Below are positions 46,161 to 54,085 of a stretch of 64,000 nucleotides of DNA, piece after piece (the first letter of the stretch is position 1; the number at the start of each line of letters is the position of its first letter). Source of the stretch: Streptomyces paradoxus (lineage in GTDB: Bacteria > Actinomycetota > Actinomycetes > Streptomycetales > Streptomycetaceae); NCBI RefSeq assembly GCF_014202475.1, contig NZ_JACHGV010000005.1:310001-374000 (forward strand). Direction: 5' to 3'. A model generated the notes under the pieces. That model made no database searches, was not told the DNA's origin, and saw only the letters and a program-made list of their open reading frames with translations. The translations under genes were made by a program, and so were the position numbers.

Positions 46161-47018
46161 GTGGCGTCCAATGTCAATCCCACCGTCAGGCGGCGCCGGC
46201 TGGGCCAGGAGCTCCGCAGGCTCCGTGAGCTCAAGGGCATGACGGCCGAAGAGGTGGCCGAGCGGCTGCTGGTGTCGCAGTCGAAGATCAGCCGCCTGGA
46301 GAACGGGCGGCGCAGCATCAGCCAGCGCGACGTGCGCGACCTGTGCGGGGTCTACGAGGTCGAGGACCAGCGCATCGTCGACTCGCTGATGCAGATGGCC
46401 AAGGACTCCCGGCAGCAGGGCTGGTGGCACGCCTTCGGGGACATCCCCTACAGCGTCTACATCGGCCTGGAGACGGACGCCGAGTCGCTCCGCGTCTACG
46501 AACCCCAGATCATCACCGGCCTGTTGCAGACCCGTGCGTACGCCGAGGCCATCATCCGCGGCGGTTCGCCCGAGGCGTCGGAGGCCGACAACGACAAGCG
46601 CGTCGAGGTCCGGCTGCGCCGGCAGGGCCGGATCACCGCCGACACGGAACCGCTGCGGCTGTGGGTGGTCCTGGACGAGGCGTCCCTGCACCGGATCGTC
46701 GGCAGCCGGCCGGTGATGCGCGAGCAGCTGGAGCACCTCGTCGAGATGTCACAGCTGCCCCACATCACCGTGCAGGTCCTGCCGTTCGAGGTCGGCGCGC
46801 ACGCCGGCATCAACGGCCAGTACTCGATCCTGGAGTTCGCCGACGCGGCCGACTCCAGCGTCGTCTACATCGAGGGCGTCACCAGCGACCTCTACCTGGA
46901 GAAGCCGCTCGACGTGCAGAAGTACACGGTGATGTACGAGCACCTGCGGGCACAGGCGCTGAACGTGGACCAGTCACGGCAGCTCATCGAGCGCGTGGCG
47001 AAGGAGTACGCGCGCTGA
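46161..47018 (+). CDS. XRE-family regulator with DUF5753 domain
   Basis: This 285-residue regulator has a helix-turn-helix at ~13-70 (GQELRRLRELKGMTAEEVAERLLVSQSKISRLENGRR) and a DUF5753 domain from ~105 (QIITGLLQTRAYAEAII; REQLEHLVEMSQLPHITVQVLPF; HAGINGQYSILEF). It starts with GTG 46161 after GGAGG. Unlike the module at 32 kb, its DUF397 partner is separated by 197 bp with its own upstream palindromes, and there is no ATPase-domain gene beside it. It probably controls the downstream DUF397 gene and itself. Confidence 0.93.
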   Translation: MASNVNPTVRRRRLGQELRRLRELKGMTAEEVAERLLVSQSKISRLENGRRSISQRDVRDLCGVYEVEDQRIVDSLMQMAKDSRQQGWWHAFGDIPYSVYIGLETDAESLRVYEPQIITGLLQTRAYAEAIIRGGSPEASEADNDKRVEVRLRRQGRITADTEPLRLWVVLDEASLHRIVGSRPVMREQLEHLVEMSQLPHITVQVLPFEVGAHAGINGQYSILEFADAADSSVVYIEGVTSDLYLEKPLDVQKYTVMYEHLRAQALNVDQSRQLIERVAKEYAR

Positions 47019-47129
47019 GCCGCCGCCGGAGGATGACTTTCCGTCGGGCAAAGCGCGGGATGTTACACCCCTGACACGCCTGACTGGAAGTCTCCCCTGG
47101 AATATGCCATCCAGTCGAGTGAATGACTG

Positions 47130-47190
47130 CTCCGAACGGAGATGTTGGCGAGTAGCGTCGATCACGCCAACCACCAGCACGGGTTGGCGT
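47130..47190. promoter_or_regulatory. Two palindromes upstream of the DUF397 gene
   Basis: CTCCGAACGGAG (47130-47141) is a perfect 12-bp palindrome. ACGCCAACC / GGTTGGCGT (47164-47172 and 47182-47190) is a perfect 9-bp inverted repeat with a 9-nt spacer that ends 25 bases before the ATG. They may be operators for the adjacent XRE protein, or the second may be a leader hairpin. Confidence 0.55.
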
Positions 47191-47215
47191 AAACGCAACT
47201 GGCAACGGAGCGAAC

Positions 47216-47407
47216 ATGGCAATTCGTCTGGGCGCCACGGAAACGTGGACGACGTCCTCCTACACCAACAACAACGGCGCGTGCGTGATGGTCAGGTCGA
47301 CCGTCGAAGAGGCCCTGGAGCTCGGGGACACCAAGATCCCCGAGGGCCCCAAGCTGGCGTTTCCCGCCGCCGCGTGGAACGCCTTCGTGGACTCGGTCAA
47401 GGCCTGA
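47216..47407 (+). CDS. DUF397-type small protein
   Basis: This 63-residue protein has the pattern TSSYTNNNGACVMVRS and a C-terminal AFPAAAWNAFVDSVKA, recognisable as a divergent DUF397 protein (W-x-x-S-x-Y...G-x-C-V). The ATG follows GGAGCGA. It is probably the partner of the XRE/DUF5753 regulator upstream, though it is transcribed from its own promoter region. It is cytosolic, and the function of the family is only partly known. Confidence 0.88.
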   Translation: MAIRLGATETWTTSSYTNNNGACVMVRSTVEEALELGDTKIPEGPKLAFPAAAWNAFVDSVKA

Positions 47408-47443
47408 GGCGCGAGACCGACCGCACCACGAGCACCACCGACA

Positions 47444-47485
47444 GAGCCCTCTCGACCAGCATCGCCGTCCTTGCCGAGAGGGCTC
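47444..47485 (+). terminator. Hairpin after the DUF397 gene
   Basis: GAGCCCTCTCG (47444-47454) and CGAGAGGGCTC (47475-47485) form an 11-bp perfect stem with a 20-nt loop, between the DUF397 gene and the convergent MerR gene. Confidence 0.72.
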
Positions 47486-47523
47486 CCTGGTGCCCGCGGG
47501 CCTGAGCAGGACCCGAGGGGGGA

Positions 47524-48393
47524 TCAGCTCACCGGGAACGCCACGTCACACACCGGGTCCTCCGGTCCCGCCGCCGCCCAGTCCGCGAAGTAGAGCTCCC
47601 GGCAGGGGCCGGTCGCCGTCAGCCCCCGCTCCGCCATCCACTCCTCCACCGCCTCGAAAGCGGCCAGGATCTGCGGGTGCGCCACCTGCGCCTTGGTGAT
47701 CCTGGTGTACGCCAGCCGCCGGGCCGGCTCCACCCGGACCGCCGTCTCCCACGCCCGGCCCCGCCGCTCGGCCCACGCCCGGGCCGCCGCCTCGTCGGCC
47801 ACCGGCACGCACGCCTCCGCGGGGCCGTCGCTCTCCATCGACACCTCCGCGTGATAGGCGACGTACGGCACCCCGGCCACGCCTCCGCACTCCCGGGCCG
47901 CCTCCTCCAGCCGGCCCAGCGCCGCCCCGATCCACGCCGGCAGCTCGTCCGCGAGCGTGTGCCGCTTCTCGGAGATCACCACCTGCGGGGGTGCCTCCAC
48001 CGTCTCGACCGTGAACTTCCCGTACATCTCGGAGCTCCTCCCCGACAGCCGTCCACGGAGGTACTCGGCAAGCGTCCGCTGCCCCGCCACCCGCGCCTCG
48101 ACATCCGCCCAGTACGCGCCGAGCAGCTCGGCCGCCCCGGCCCCGTCGCCCGCCTCGACCACCTCGGCGATCCGGGCGAGCGGCATGTCCAGCTGCCGCA
48201 GCATCGCCACGAGCCGGGCCCGTTCGACCTGGCCGGCGCGGTAGTAGCGGTAGCCGGTGGCCTCGTCGACGTGCGCCGGGGCCAGCAGGCCCAGCCGGTC
48301 GTACAGCCGCAGGGCCTTGGCCGAGAGCCGGGCGCGCGCGGCGAACGCCCCGATGGTGAACAGTTCCAGGTTCCGTTCAGGTCCGTCCACCAT
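47524..48393 (-). CDS. MerR-family regulator with GyrI-like effector domain
   Basis: This 289-residue protein has a MerR winged helix at ~8-80 (LFTIGAFAARARLSAKALRLYDRLGLLAPAHVDEATGYRYY), a short coiled coil to ~125 and a C-terminal GyrI-like/SOUL small-molecule-binding domain from ~135 (VETVEAPPQVVISEKRH, PCRELYFADW). This is the BmrR-type layout of drug-sensing activators. The ATG at 48393 has GGAGG five bases upstream. The target is unclear. The neighbouring glutathione peroxidase gene lies upstream and on the same strand. Confidence 0.92.
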   Translation of the reverse strand: MVDGPERNLELFTIGAFAARARLSAKALRLYDRLGLLAPAHVDEATGYRYYRAGQVERARLVAMLRQLDMPLARIAEVVEAGDGAGAAELLGAYWADVEARVAGQRTLAEYLRGRLSGRSSEMYGKFTVETVEAPPQVVISEKRHTLADELPAWIGAALGRLEEAARECGGVAGVPYVAYHAEVSMESDGPAEACVPVADEAAARAWAERRGRAWETAVRVEPARRLAYTRITKAQVAHPQILAAFEAVEEWMAERGLTATGPCRELYFADWAAAGPEDPVCDVAFPVS

Positions 48394-48478
48394 GGCATCC
48401 TCCGTCGTCGGGCGGCTCTTCCGCCCGACGACGAGGACGCTCGGGCCTGCCCCAGGGGCAAGGTCAAGCCGCGGGACG

Positions 48479-48982
48479 TCAGGCCAGCTCGGCCTCGATC
48501 GCCGCCACGACCTCCGCGGAGTCCGGCTCGGTCTGCGGCGAGAAGCGCGCCACGACCCGGCCGTCGCGGCCGATGAGGAACTTCTCGAAGTTCCAGCGGA
48601 TGTCACCGCTGTGCCCCTCGGCGTCCGCGAAGCCGGTCAGGCGGTCGTACAGCGGATGCCGGCCCTCGCCGTTCACCTCGACCTTCTCGGTCATCGGGAA
48701 CGTCACGCCGTACGTGGCCGAGCAGAACTCGGCGATCTCGTCGGCGCTGCCGGGCTCCTGCCCGAGGAACTGGTTGCAGGGCACGCCGAGGACGGAGAAG
48801 CCGCGCGCGGCGTACTGCTCGTGGAGCTTCTCCAGGCCCGTGTACTGCGGGGTCAGGCCGCACTTGGAGGCGACGTTCACCACGAGCACCGCCTTGCCCG
48901 CGTACTGGGACAGGTCGGCCGGGCCGCCCTGCAGCGCACCGATCTCGACGTCGAGGGGAGAGGAACCGTTGGTAGTCGTCAT
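48479..48982 (-). CDS. Glutathione peroxidase family (Cys-type) peroxidase
   Basis: This 167-residue thioredoxin-fold protein has the peroxidatic site NVASKCGLTPQY with Cys at residue 41 where animal enzymes have selenocysteine. The family motif GVPCNQFLGQEP is near 67, and WNFEKFLIGRDGRV with the active-site Trp is near 130. Actinomycetes lack glutathione, so reduction probably uses thioredoxin or mycothiol. It is cytosolic. It lies 9 bp downstream of the ArsR-like gene and may be cotranscribed with it. Confidence 0.95.
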   Translation of the reverse strand: MTTTNGSSPLDVEIGALQGGPADLSQYAGKAVLVVNVASKCGLTPQYTGLEKLHEQYAARGFSVLGVPCNQFLGQEPGSADEIAEFCSATYGVTFPMTEKVEVNGEGRHPLYDRLTGFADAEGHSGDIRWNFEKFLIGRDGRVVARFSPQTEPDSAEVVAAIEAELA

Positions 48983-48991
48983 GCTCAGACC

Positions 48992-49984
48992 CTAGCTCCG
49001 GCGGGGTCCGGGCCGGTTCCGGGCCTCGGTGGCCTCCACCAGGACCTGCCCCGCCGCCGTCCGCGAGTACAGCACCGACCTGCCCGCCCGCCGCCGTTCC
49101 ACCAGACCGGCGTCCAGCAGCACTCGCAGATGCCGCCCGACCGAGCCGAGCCCCTGCCCGGTCACGGCGACCAGCTGGCTGGTGCTCAGGGGCGAGCCGA
49201 GCCGGACCAGCACCCCGGCGCGAGCCGCGCCCAGCAGCGCGCCGAGGCTCGCGGGCACGGGCCCGCCGCCGGGGTCGGCGAGCGCCCCGGCGCACGGGTA
49301 GACCAGCGCGTACCGTTCCGTGCCCTCCCACGCCACCCAGCCGATGCGCTGCGTGGTGATGGGCACGAACACCAGCTCGGCGCCGGACAGCTCGCGCGGC
49401 GGGTATTCGTGCGCGTTCACCTGGAGCCGGTTCTCCCCGAGCCACTGCGTCCCCGGCCGCAGCGTGTCCAGCGCGCTCGCCCAGCCGCCCCGGCTGACCT
49501 GCGCGGTCCGCGCGACCACATCGGCTTCGAGGATGTGCCGGCGCTGGGGCCAGTACGGCCGCACGGCCGTGGTCCAGACGTACGTCAGCAGGTCCGCGGC
49601 GCGCTCCGGGAGGTCGTCCCGGTGCAGCACCGCCGGGACCGGGCCGCGCAGCGAGACGGTGAGGTGGGCGCGGGCCGCCTCAGGGTCGGCCGCCCGCACC
49701 CGCTCGACCCCCTGTTCGAAGGGCTCCCCGTCGCGCGGGGCGGGGGAGAGGAAGTCGGCCGTCCACTCCCGCCCGATCCCGGCGCTGATCAGCTGTGCGG
49801 TCACCGGGTCCCGGGCCAGCCGCCGCCGGTAGGCCGGCAGATGGGCGTCGAGCCACCGCCGCTCGCCGGGGTGCGCCGCCTCGGCCGCGTGCAGCAGCCG
49901 CAGACTCGCGAAGGCCTCGGCGAACGGCGAGATCACGAACCGGCTCCCGGCCAGGGTGTCGGCGCTGATCTGCCACCAGCCCAT
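48992..49984 (-). CDS. ArsR-type winged-helix regulator with DUF5937-like N-terminal domain
   Basis: This 330-residue protein has a C-terminal ArsR-like winged helix from ~245 (LLGAARAGVLVRLGSPLSTSQLVAVTGQGLGSVGRHLRVLLDAGLVERRRAGRSVLY). A large N-terminal domain of the DUF5937 kind, common in actinomycete regulators, precedes it. The ATG 49984 is chosen because MGWWQISADTLAGSRF is the usual family start. It is divergent from the MFS transporter gene by 74 bp and so probably represses it. The effector is unknown. Confidence 0.87.
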   Translation of the reverse strand: MGWWQISADTLAGSRFVISPFAEAFASLRLLHAAEAAHPGERRWLDAHLPAYRRRLARDPVTAQLISAGIGREWTADFLSPAPRDGEPFEQGVERVRAADPEAARAHLTVSLRGPVPAVLHRDDLPERAADLLTYVWTTAVRPYWPQRRHILEADVVARTAQVSRGGWASALDTLRPGTQWLGENRLQVNAHEYPPRELSGAELVFVPITTQRIGWVAWEGTERYALVYPCAGALADPGGGPVPASLGALLGAARAGVLVRLGSPLSTSQLVAVTGQGLGSVGRHLRVLLDAGLVERRRAGRSVLYSRTAAGQVLVEATEARNRPGPRRS

Positions 49985-50058
49985 GAGCCCCCCTTCGCGA
50001 GGTTTCGCGTCCGCGCGAAACAATAACCACGCGCTCAGGGGCGCCGAAGACTCCGCGT

Positions 50059-51237
50059 ATGCGCAGCTACCGCGAACTGTTCCGCACGCCCGAGTTCACC
50101 CCGTTCTTCCTGGCCGCCTCGGCGCAGACGGTCGCCCAGACCATGGGCGGACTGGCCCTGGGCACCCTGGTCTACCGGGCGACCGGCTCACCGCTGCTGT
50201 CCGCGGTGAGCATGTTCGGCTCGTCGCTGGTGCAGGTGCTGGGCGCGAGCGTCCTGCTCTCCGCCGCCGACCGGCTGCCCCCGCGCGCCGCCCTGACGGC
50301 CCTGCCGCTGCTCTTCGCCGCGGCCACCGCCGCCCTGGCCCTGCCCGGCCTGTCCGTCCGGTGGCTCTTCGCGATCGTCCTGGCCAAGGGGCTGGTGGAG
50401 TCGGTGGGCGGGGGAGTGCGCTGGGGGCTGCTCAACGAGATCCTCTCCAAGGACGGCTATCTGCTCGGCCGCTCGGTGTTCAACATGATGAGCGGCCTCA
50501 TGCAGATCGCCGGCTACGCGACCGGCGGCGCCCTCGTGGCCCTGCTCTCCCCGCGGCTGTCCCTGCTGGCCGCCGCCGGGCTGTACGGCACGGCGGCCGT
50601 CGTCGTCCGCCTCGGCCTGACCCGCCGCCCGCCCCGTACGGCGGGCCGCCCCTCGGCAGCGGCGACCTGGCGCGCCAACGCGCTGCTCTGGTCGTCCCCG
50701 CCCCGCCGCCAGGTCTATCTGGCCCTGTGGATCCCCAACGGCCTGGTCGTCGGCTGCGAATCCCTCTACGTCTCCTATGCCCCCGACTCCGCCGGCACCC
50801 TCTTCGCCTGCGCCGCGCTGGGCATGCTCGCCGGGGACGTGCTGGTCGGACGCGTGCTCCCACCGGGCCTGCGCTCCCGCCTGGGATTTCCGCTTCTGCT
50901 GCTCCTGGCCGTCCCGTACGTGGTGTTCCTGCTGTGCCCGGCGCTTGCGCTCGCGGCGGCCGCGGTGACGCTGGCCTCCGTGGGGTTCGGCGCGAGCCTC
51001 GTGCAGCAGGAGCGGCTGGTCGCTCTCACCCCCGACGGGCTCACGGGGCACGCCCTGGGGCTGCACTCGGCGGGGATGCTCACGATGCAGGGTGTGGCGG
51101 CGGCGCTCGCGGGCTCGGTGGCCCAACTGACGTCCCCGGCGGCGGCGATGACGGCGATGGCCGGGGCGTCGGCAGGGGTGACGCTGCTGCTGATGGGCGC
51201 GGCGAAGCGGGCGGAGCCGAGGGCGGTGAGCCGCTGA
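50059..51237 (+). CDS. MFS transporter
   Basis: This 392-residue protein has about 12 predicted helices in two halves, opening RELFRTPEFTPFFLAASAQTVAQTMGGLALGTLVYRATGSP. The conserved MFS loop 2-3 reads SAADRLPPRAALTALPLL. Its length is typical of drug/metabolite exporters of the actinobacterial MFS-1 group. It is divergent from the ArsR-like regulator, which probably controls it. The ATG 50059 has no strong ribosome site, and a nearby in-frame alternative is not evident. The substrate is unknown. Confidence 0.9.
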   Translation: MRSYRELFRTPEFTPFFLAASAQTVAQTMGGLALGTLVYRATGSPLLSAVSMFGSSLVQVLGASVLLSAADRLPPRAALTALPLLFAAATAALALPGLSVRWLFAIVLAKGLVESVGGGVRWGLLNEILSKDGYLLGRSVFNMMSGLMQIAGYATGGALVALLSPRLSLLAAAGLYGTAAVVVRLGLTRRPPRTAGRPSAAATWRANALLWSSPPRRQVYLALWIPNGLVVGCESLYVSYAPDSAGTLFACAALGMLAGDVLVGRVLPPGLRSRLGFPLLLLLAVPYVVFLLCPALALAAAAVTLASVGFGASLVQQERLVALTPDGLTGHALGLHSAGMLTMQGVAAALAGSVAQLTSPAAAMTAMAGASAGVTLLLMGAAKRAEPRAVSR

Positions 51238-51244
51238 GGGGCTG

Positions 51245-51736
51245 TCAGGAGGGGGAGTCGCCGGGGACGGAAACGGGGACGGCCGCGGTCTCCACGAACA
51301 CCTCGGGGACCTCGTTGTCCATGACGACCCTCGACAGCAGAACGGCCAGCCGGTCCCGCTCGCTGCCGCTCAGCCCGGACGGCAGGGCCTCCATGCGACG
51401 GCAGGTCTCGGCGTAGAACTTCCGGGCCAGCGCGGCTCCTTGGTCCGTCAGCCCCACCCGCACGGCCCGTCCGTCGCGCGGGTCGGCCTCCCGCCGTACC
51501 AGTCCTCGCCGCACCGTCCGGTCCACCAGCCCGGTCAGGCTCGACTTCGCCAGCCCGAGCGTCTCGCCGAGTTCGCTCATGCCGTACGGCTGGGGCAACA
51601 GCACACACAGCAACTGCCCCTGCTGCGGCGTCAGTCCGTACGCCCGGCTGGCCTCCGCGTACACACCGTCGACCAGGAACGCCGCGCGCACCAGCGCGGC
51701 GACCACCCCCACCTGTCCGGCTGCCCCGTTCCCCAT
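51245..51736 (-). CDS. MarR-family transcriptional regulator
   Basis: This 163-residue MarR protein has a winged helix at ~40-115 (LTPQQGQLLCVLLPQPYGMSELGETLGLAKSSLTGLVDRTVRRGLVRREADPRDGRAVRV) flanked by dimerisation helices. It is convergent with the MFS gene (7-bp gap). No divergent target gene is apparent, since the gene to its right is on the same strand, so its regulon is unclear. Confidence 0.94.
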   Translation of the reverse strand: MGNGAAGQVGVVAALVRAAFLVDGVYAEASRAYGLTPQQGQLLCVLLPQPYGMSELGETLGLAKSSLTGLVDRTVRRGLVRREADPRDGRAVRVGLTDQGAALARKFYAETCRRMEALPSGLSGSERDRLAVLLSRVVMDNEVPEVFVETAAVPVSVPGDSPS

Positions 51737-51781
51737 CGGGTCAGGGTACCGACCGGTCTGTCGCCGTGCGGGGCGTGTGCG

Positions 51782-52465
51782 TCACTCCTCGTCCGGGGCC
51801 TCGCCCTCGATGAGGCGTTCGGCGATGTCGTCGGCCCACTCCTGGGCCCAGCGGCGCAGCCCGGCGACGGACGGGGCGTCGAGGCCGGCAACGGTGAACG
51901 CCCTGTCGTCGAGCCAGTCCGTGCCGGTCAGCCGGGCCTGGAGGTCGGTGAGGTCGAAGGTGTCGGGGGCGTGGCGGCGGCCGAGTTCCTCGAGTTCGGG
52001 GTGGCTCCAGCGGGCCGAGGCGGCGTGGACGTCGACCAGGTCGCGCGCGAGTCCGCGGTCGGCCAGGTCCCGCACCCGGGTGCCGACGAGGTCGTCGAGG
52101 GAGAGCGCCGGGCCCAGTTCCGTCTCCACGGGCGGGCGCCACAGCACCTCCTTGTGCAGGGCGACCTCGCACTCCACGCCGCTCGCCGCGTCGGTGACGA
52201 CGAACTGGGCGGACAGCGGCCCGGTCTCCAGGGTCTGCACGAGCCAGCCCCTCCCGACCAGCCCGGTCCGGACGGTGTCCGCGACGACCTCCATCGCGGC
52301 CGGGTGCTCCGTGGCGGCGTCCACGGCCGGTCCGGTCCGCTCCAGGAGCCCGTGCGCCAGGACCGCGTATCCGCCGGCGAGGACGAGGGAGCAGGCCTCA
52401 CCCGCCGCCAGCAGATCACCGAGGAGCCGGCCGGCGGGCTCGGGGACGGGGGGAGGGGCGGGCAT
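51782..52465 (-). CDS. AbiEii/AbiGii-like nucleotidyltransferase family protein
   Basis: This 227-residue protein has LVLAGGYAVLAHGLLER near 28 (the GG nucleotide-binding turn) and a second region LSLDDLVGTRVRDLADRGLARDLVDVHAA near 134, typical of the nucleotidyltransferase-fold AbiEii/DUF1814 family. The usual D-x-D after GG reads GPAVDAAT, so one catalytic Asp is missing and activity is uncertain. In toxin-antitoxin operons the partner AbiEi gene precedes it, and none is visible here. A chromosomal housekeeping paralogue is the alternative. The start is the ATG at 52465. Confidence 0.75.
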   Translation of the reverse strand: MPAPPPVPEPAGRLLGDLLAAGEACSLVLAGGYAVLAHGLLERTGPAVDAATEHPAAMEVVADTVRTGLVGRGWLVQTLETGPLSAQFVVTDAASGVECEVALHKEVLWRPPVETELGPALSLDDLVGTRVRDLADRGLARDLVDVHAASARWSHPELEELGRRHAPDTFDLTDLQARLTGTDWLDDRAFTVAGLDAPSVAGLRRWAQEWADDIAERLIEGEAPDEE

Positions 52466-52544
52466 GTCCTGATTATCGCGTGGGGGTGGTGGAGAGCTGA
52501 GATGACCGGCCCGGACGGGTGAACGGAGCGAGGCGGTCCCCCAC

Positions 52545-52571
52545 AGGGGCGCGGGGAACTGCGCGATCAGC
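52545..52571 (-). repeat. 27-bp dispersed repeat, copy 2
   Basis: This is an exact reverse complement of 15674-15700, in the 134-bp gap between two minus-strand genes. It carries no open reading frame. Confidence 0.75.
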
Positions 52572-52599
52572 CCCCACCCCGCCGCACCGGACCACGCGC

Positions 52600-53397
52600 C
52601 TACGCCTTGCGCCCCACCCCGCAGTACGCATCCACTGCGCCAGGACCGACGGCACCGGCAGCCCCCGGCCGCCACTCGGGCACCCTCACCACACCGGGCT
52701 CCACCAGCTCCAGCCCGTCGAAGAACCCGGCGATCTCGGCGACCGGACGGACGTAGTACGGCACCGCACCGCTCGCGTTGTACGCCTCCGACGCGGCGAT
52801 CATGCCCTCGCTGGTCGCGGTGCTGTCGCTGATCACCAGGTGGCTTCCGGCGGGCAGCCCGGCCATGAGCCGCCGTACCAGATCGCGGGCCCGCTCGTAG
52901 TCGGCGACGTGGCCGAGGGTGTTGAGGATCATCAGGCCGACCGGCCGGGAGAGGTCCAGCGTGCCGGCGGCGGCCTTCAGGACGGCCTCGGGGTCGTACA
53001 GGTCGGCGTCCAGGTACGCGGTCCTGCCCTCGGGCGTGCTGGTGAGCAGGGCGTTGGCGTGGGCCAGCACGATGGGGTCGTTGTCGACGTAGACGATCCG
53101 GGCGTCCGGCGCGACGCGCTGGGCCACTTCGTGCGTGTTGTCGGCGGTGGGCAGCCCGGTGCCGACGTCCAGGAACTGCCGTACGCCCTGCTCCCCGGCC
53201 AGGTAATCGACGGCCCGTCCCAGGAACCGGCGGCTCGTGACCGCCACGTCGACCAGCCCCGGGAAGATCGACTTGATCTGGTCGCCGATCTCGCGGTCGA
53301 CCTCGTAGTTGTCCTTGCCGCCGACGAAGTAGTTCCAGAAGCGGGCCGAGTGCGGCTTGGAGGTGTCGATGCGCTCACGCAGGCTGTCGTCGGACAC
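52600..53397 (-). CDS. S-adenosylmethionine-dependent methyltransferase (DUF574/Methyltransf_19)
   Basis: This 265-residue protein begins with the family hallmark DTSKPHSARFWNYFVGGKDNYEVDREIGDQI (~11-40), then FLDVGTGLPTADNTHEVAQ near 78 for SAM binding and VVYVDNDPIVLAHA-type acidic loop near 100. These proteins are abundant in Streptomyces and their substrates are unknown. The start is the ATG at 53397, with GGAGGCCCC upstream. It is cytosolic and has no clear operon partner. Confidence 0.92.
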   Translation of the reverse strand: MSDDSLRERIDTSKPHSARFWNYFVGGKDNYEVDREIGDQIKSIFPGLVDVAVTSRRFLGRAVDYLAGEQGVRQFLDVGTGLPTADNTHEVAQRVAPDARIVYVDNDPIVLAHANALLTSTPEGRTAYLDADLYDPEAVLKAAAGTLDLSRPVGLMILNTLGHVADYERARDLVRRLMAGLPAGSHLVISDSTATSEGMIAASEAYNASGAVPYYVRPVAEIAGFFDGLELVEPGVVRVPEWRPGAAGAVGPGAVDAYCGVGRKA

Positions 53398-53526
53398 GGC
53401 GGGGCCTCCTGGGGGGCGGGGAAGGGCGGAACGGCCCCCAACCTAGGCGAACTTCCCCACCCGATAAGGCGGTTGTCCCTCCCGCCAGGCGCCTGCCGTG
53501 CGGTTTCGGCCACGGCCCGCCCGGTG

Positions 53527-54012
53527 CTACACCCCGCGGGAGGAGATCCCTCCCATGTCGCCGCCGCTCCCGTGCCCGCGTCGCTCGACGAGCAGCCAGA
53601 GGGCCAACGCCAGGGCCCACAGCAGCAGCCCGGCGGCGACCGGTGTACCCAGCATGATCAGCAGCCCGGCTCCGATGTTGGCCCCGATGCCCCCCGCGGT
53701 CAGGATCCGCCACCCCACCCCGAGCATGAGACCGAGCACCACCAGCGGCCCGAGCACCCCCCACCACCGCCCGTCCATCGCCCCGCGCAGCGTGCCCCGC
53801 ACGAGCACCGCCGCCCCGGCCGCAGCCAGCACCAGGGCGAGCCCCCCGGCGACCGCGGCCACGCCGTCCCCGATGTCCCACGGCTGGAACGCGTAGTCGA
53901 GCTCACTGGCCGGCAGCCCGTCGTAGTTCTGCTGCCCCATCAGCCCCCAGGCGGCCACCGGCACACCACCGACGAGCGCGGCCCCGGCCGCCACCATTCC
54001 CCGTTTGGTCAT
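53527..54012 (-). CDS. Small polytopic membrane protein
   Basis: This 161-residue protein has four predicted helices (~6-24, ~47-68, ~80-101 and ~115-138) with short basic or acidic loops and a Gly-rich tail. The start is the ATG at 54012 (MTKRGMVAAG). A longer form from 54054 would add a hydrophilic leader and is less likely. I do not recognise a family, and the neighbours give no functional hint. Confidence 0.65.
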   Translation of the reverse strand: MTKRGMVAAGAALVGGVPVAAWGLMGQQNYDGLPASELDYAFQPWDIGDGVAAVAGGLALVLAAAGAAVLVRGTLRGAMDGRWWGVLGPLVVLGLMLGVGWRILTAGGIGANIGAGLLIMLGTPVAAGLLLWALALALWLLVERRGHGSGGDMGGISSRGV

Positions 54013-54085
54013 ACGACCAGCATCGGGGAACGGCGCCGGACTCGTCATGAGCACGAATACTCAGGTATGCCAGGTTCCGGAACGG

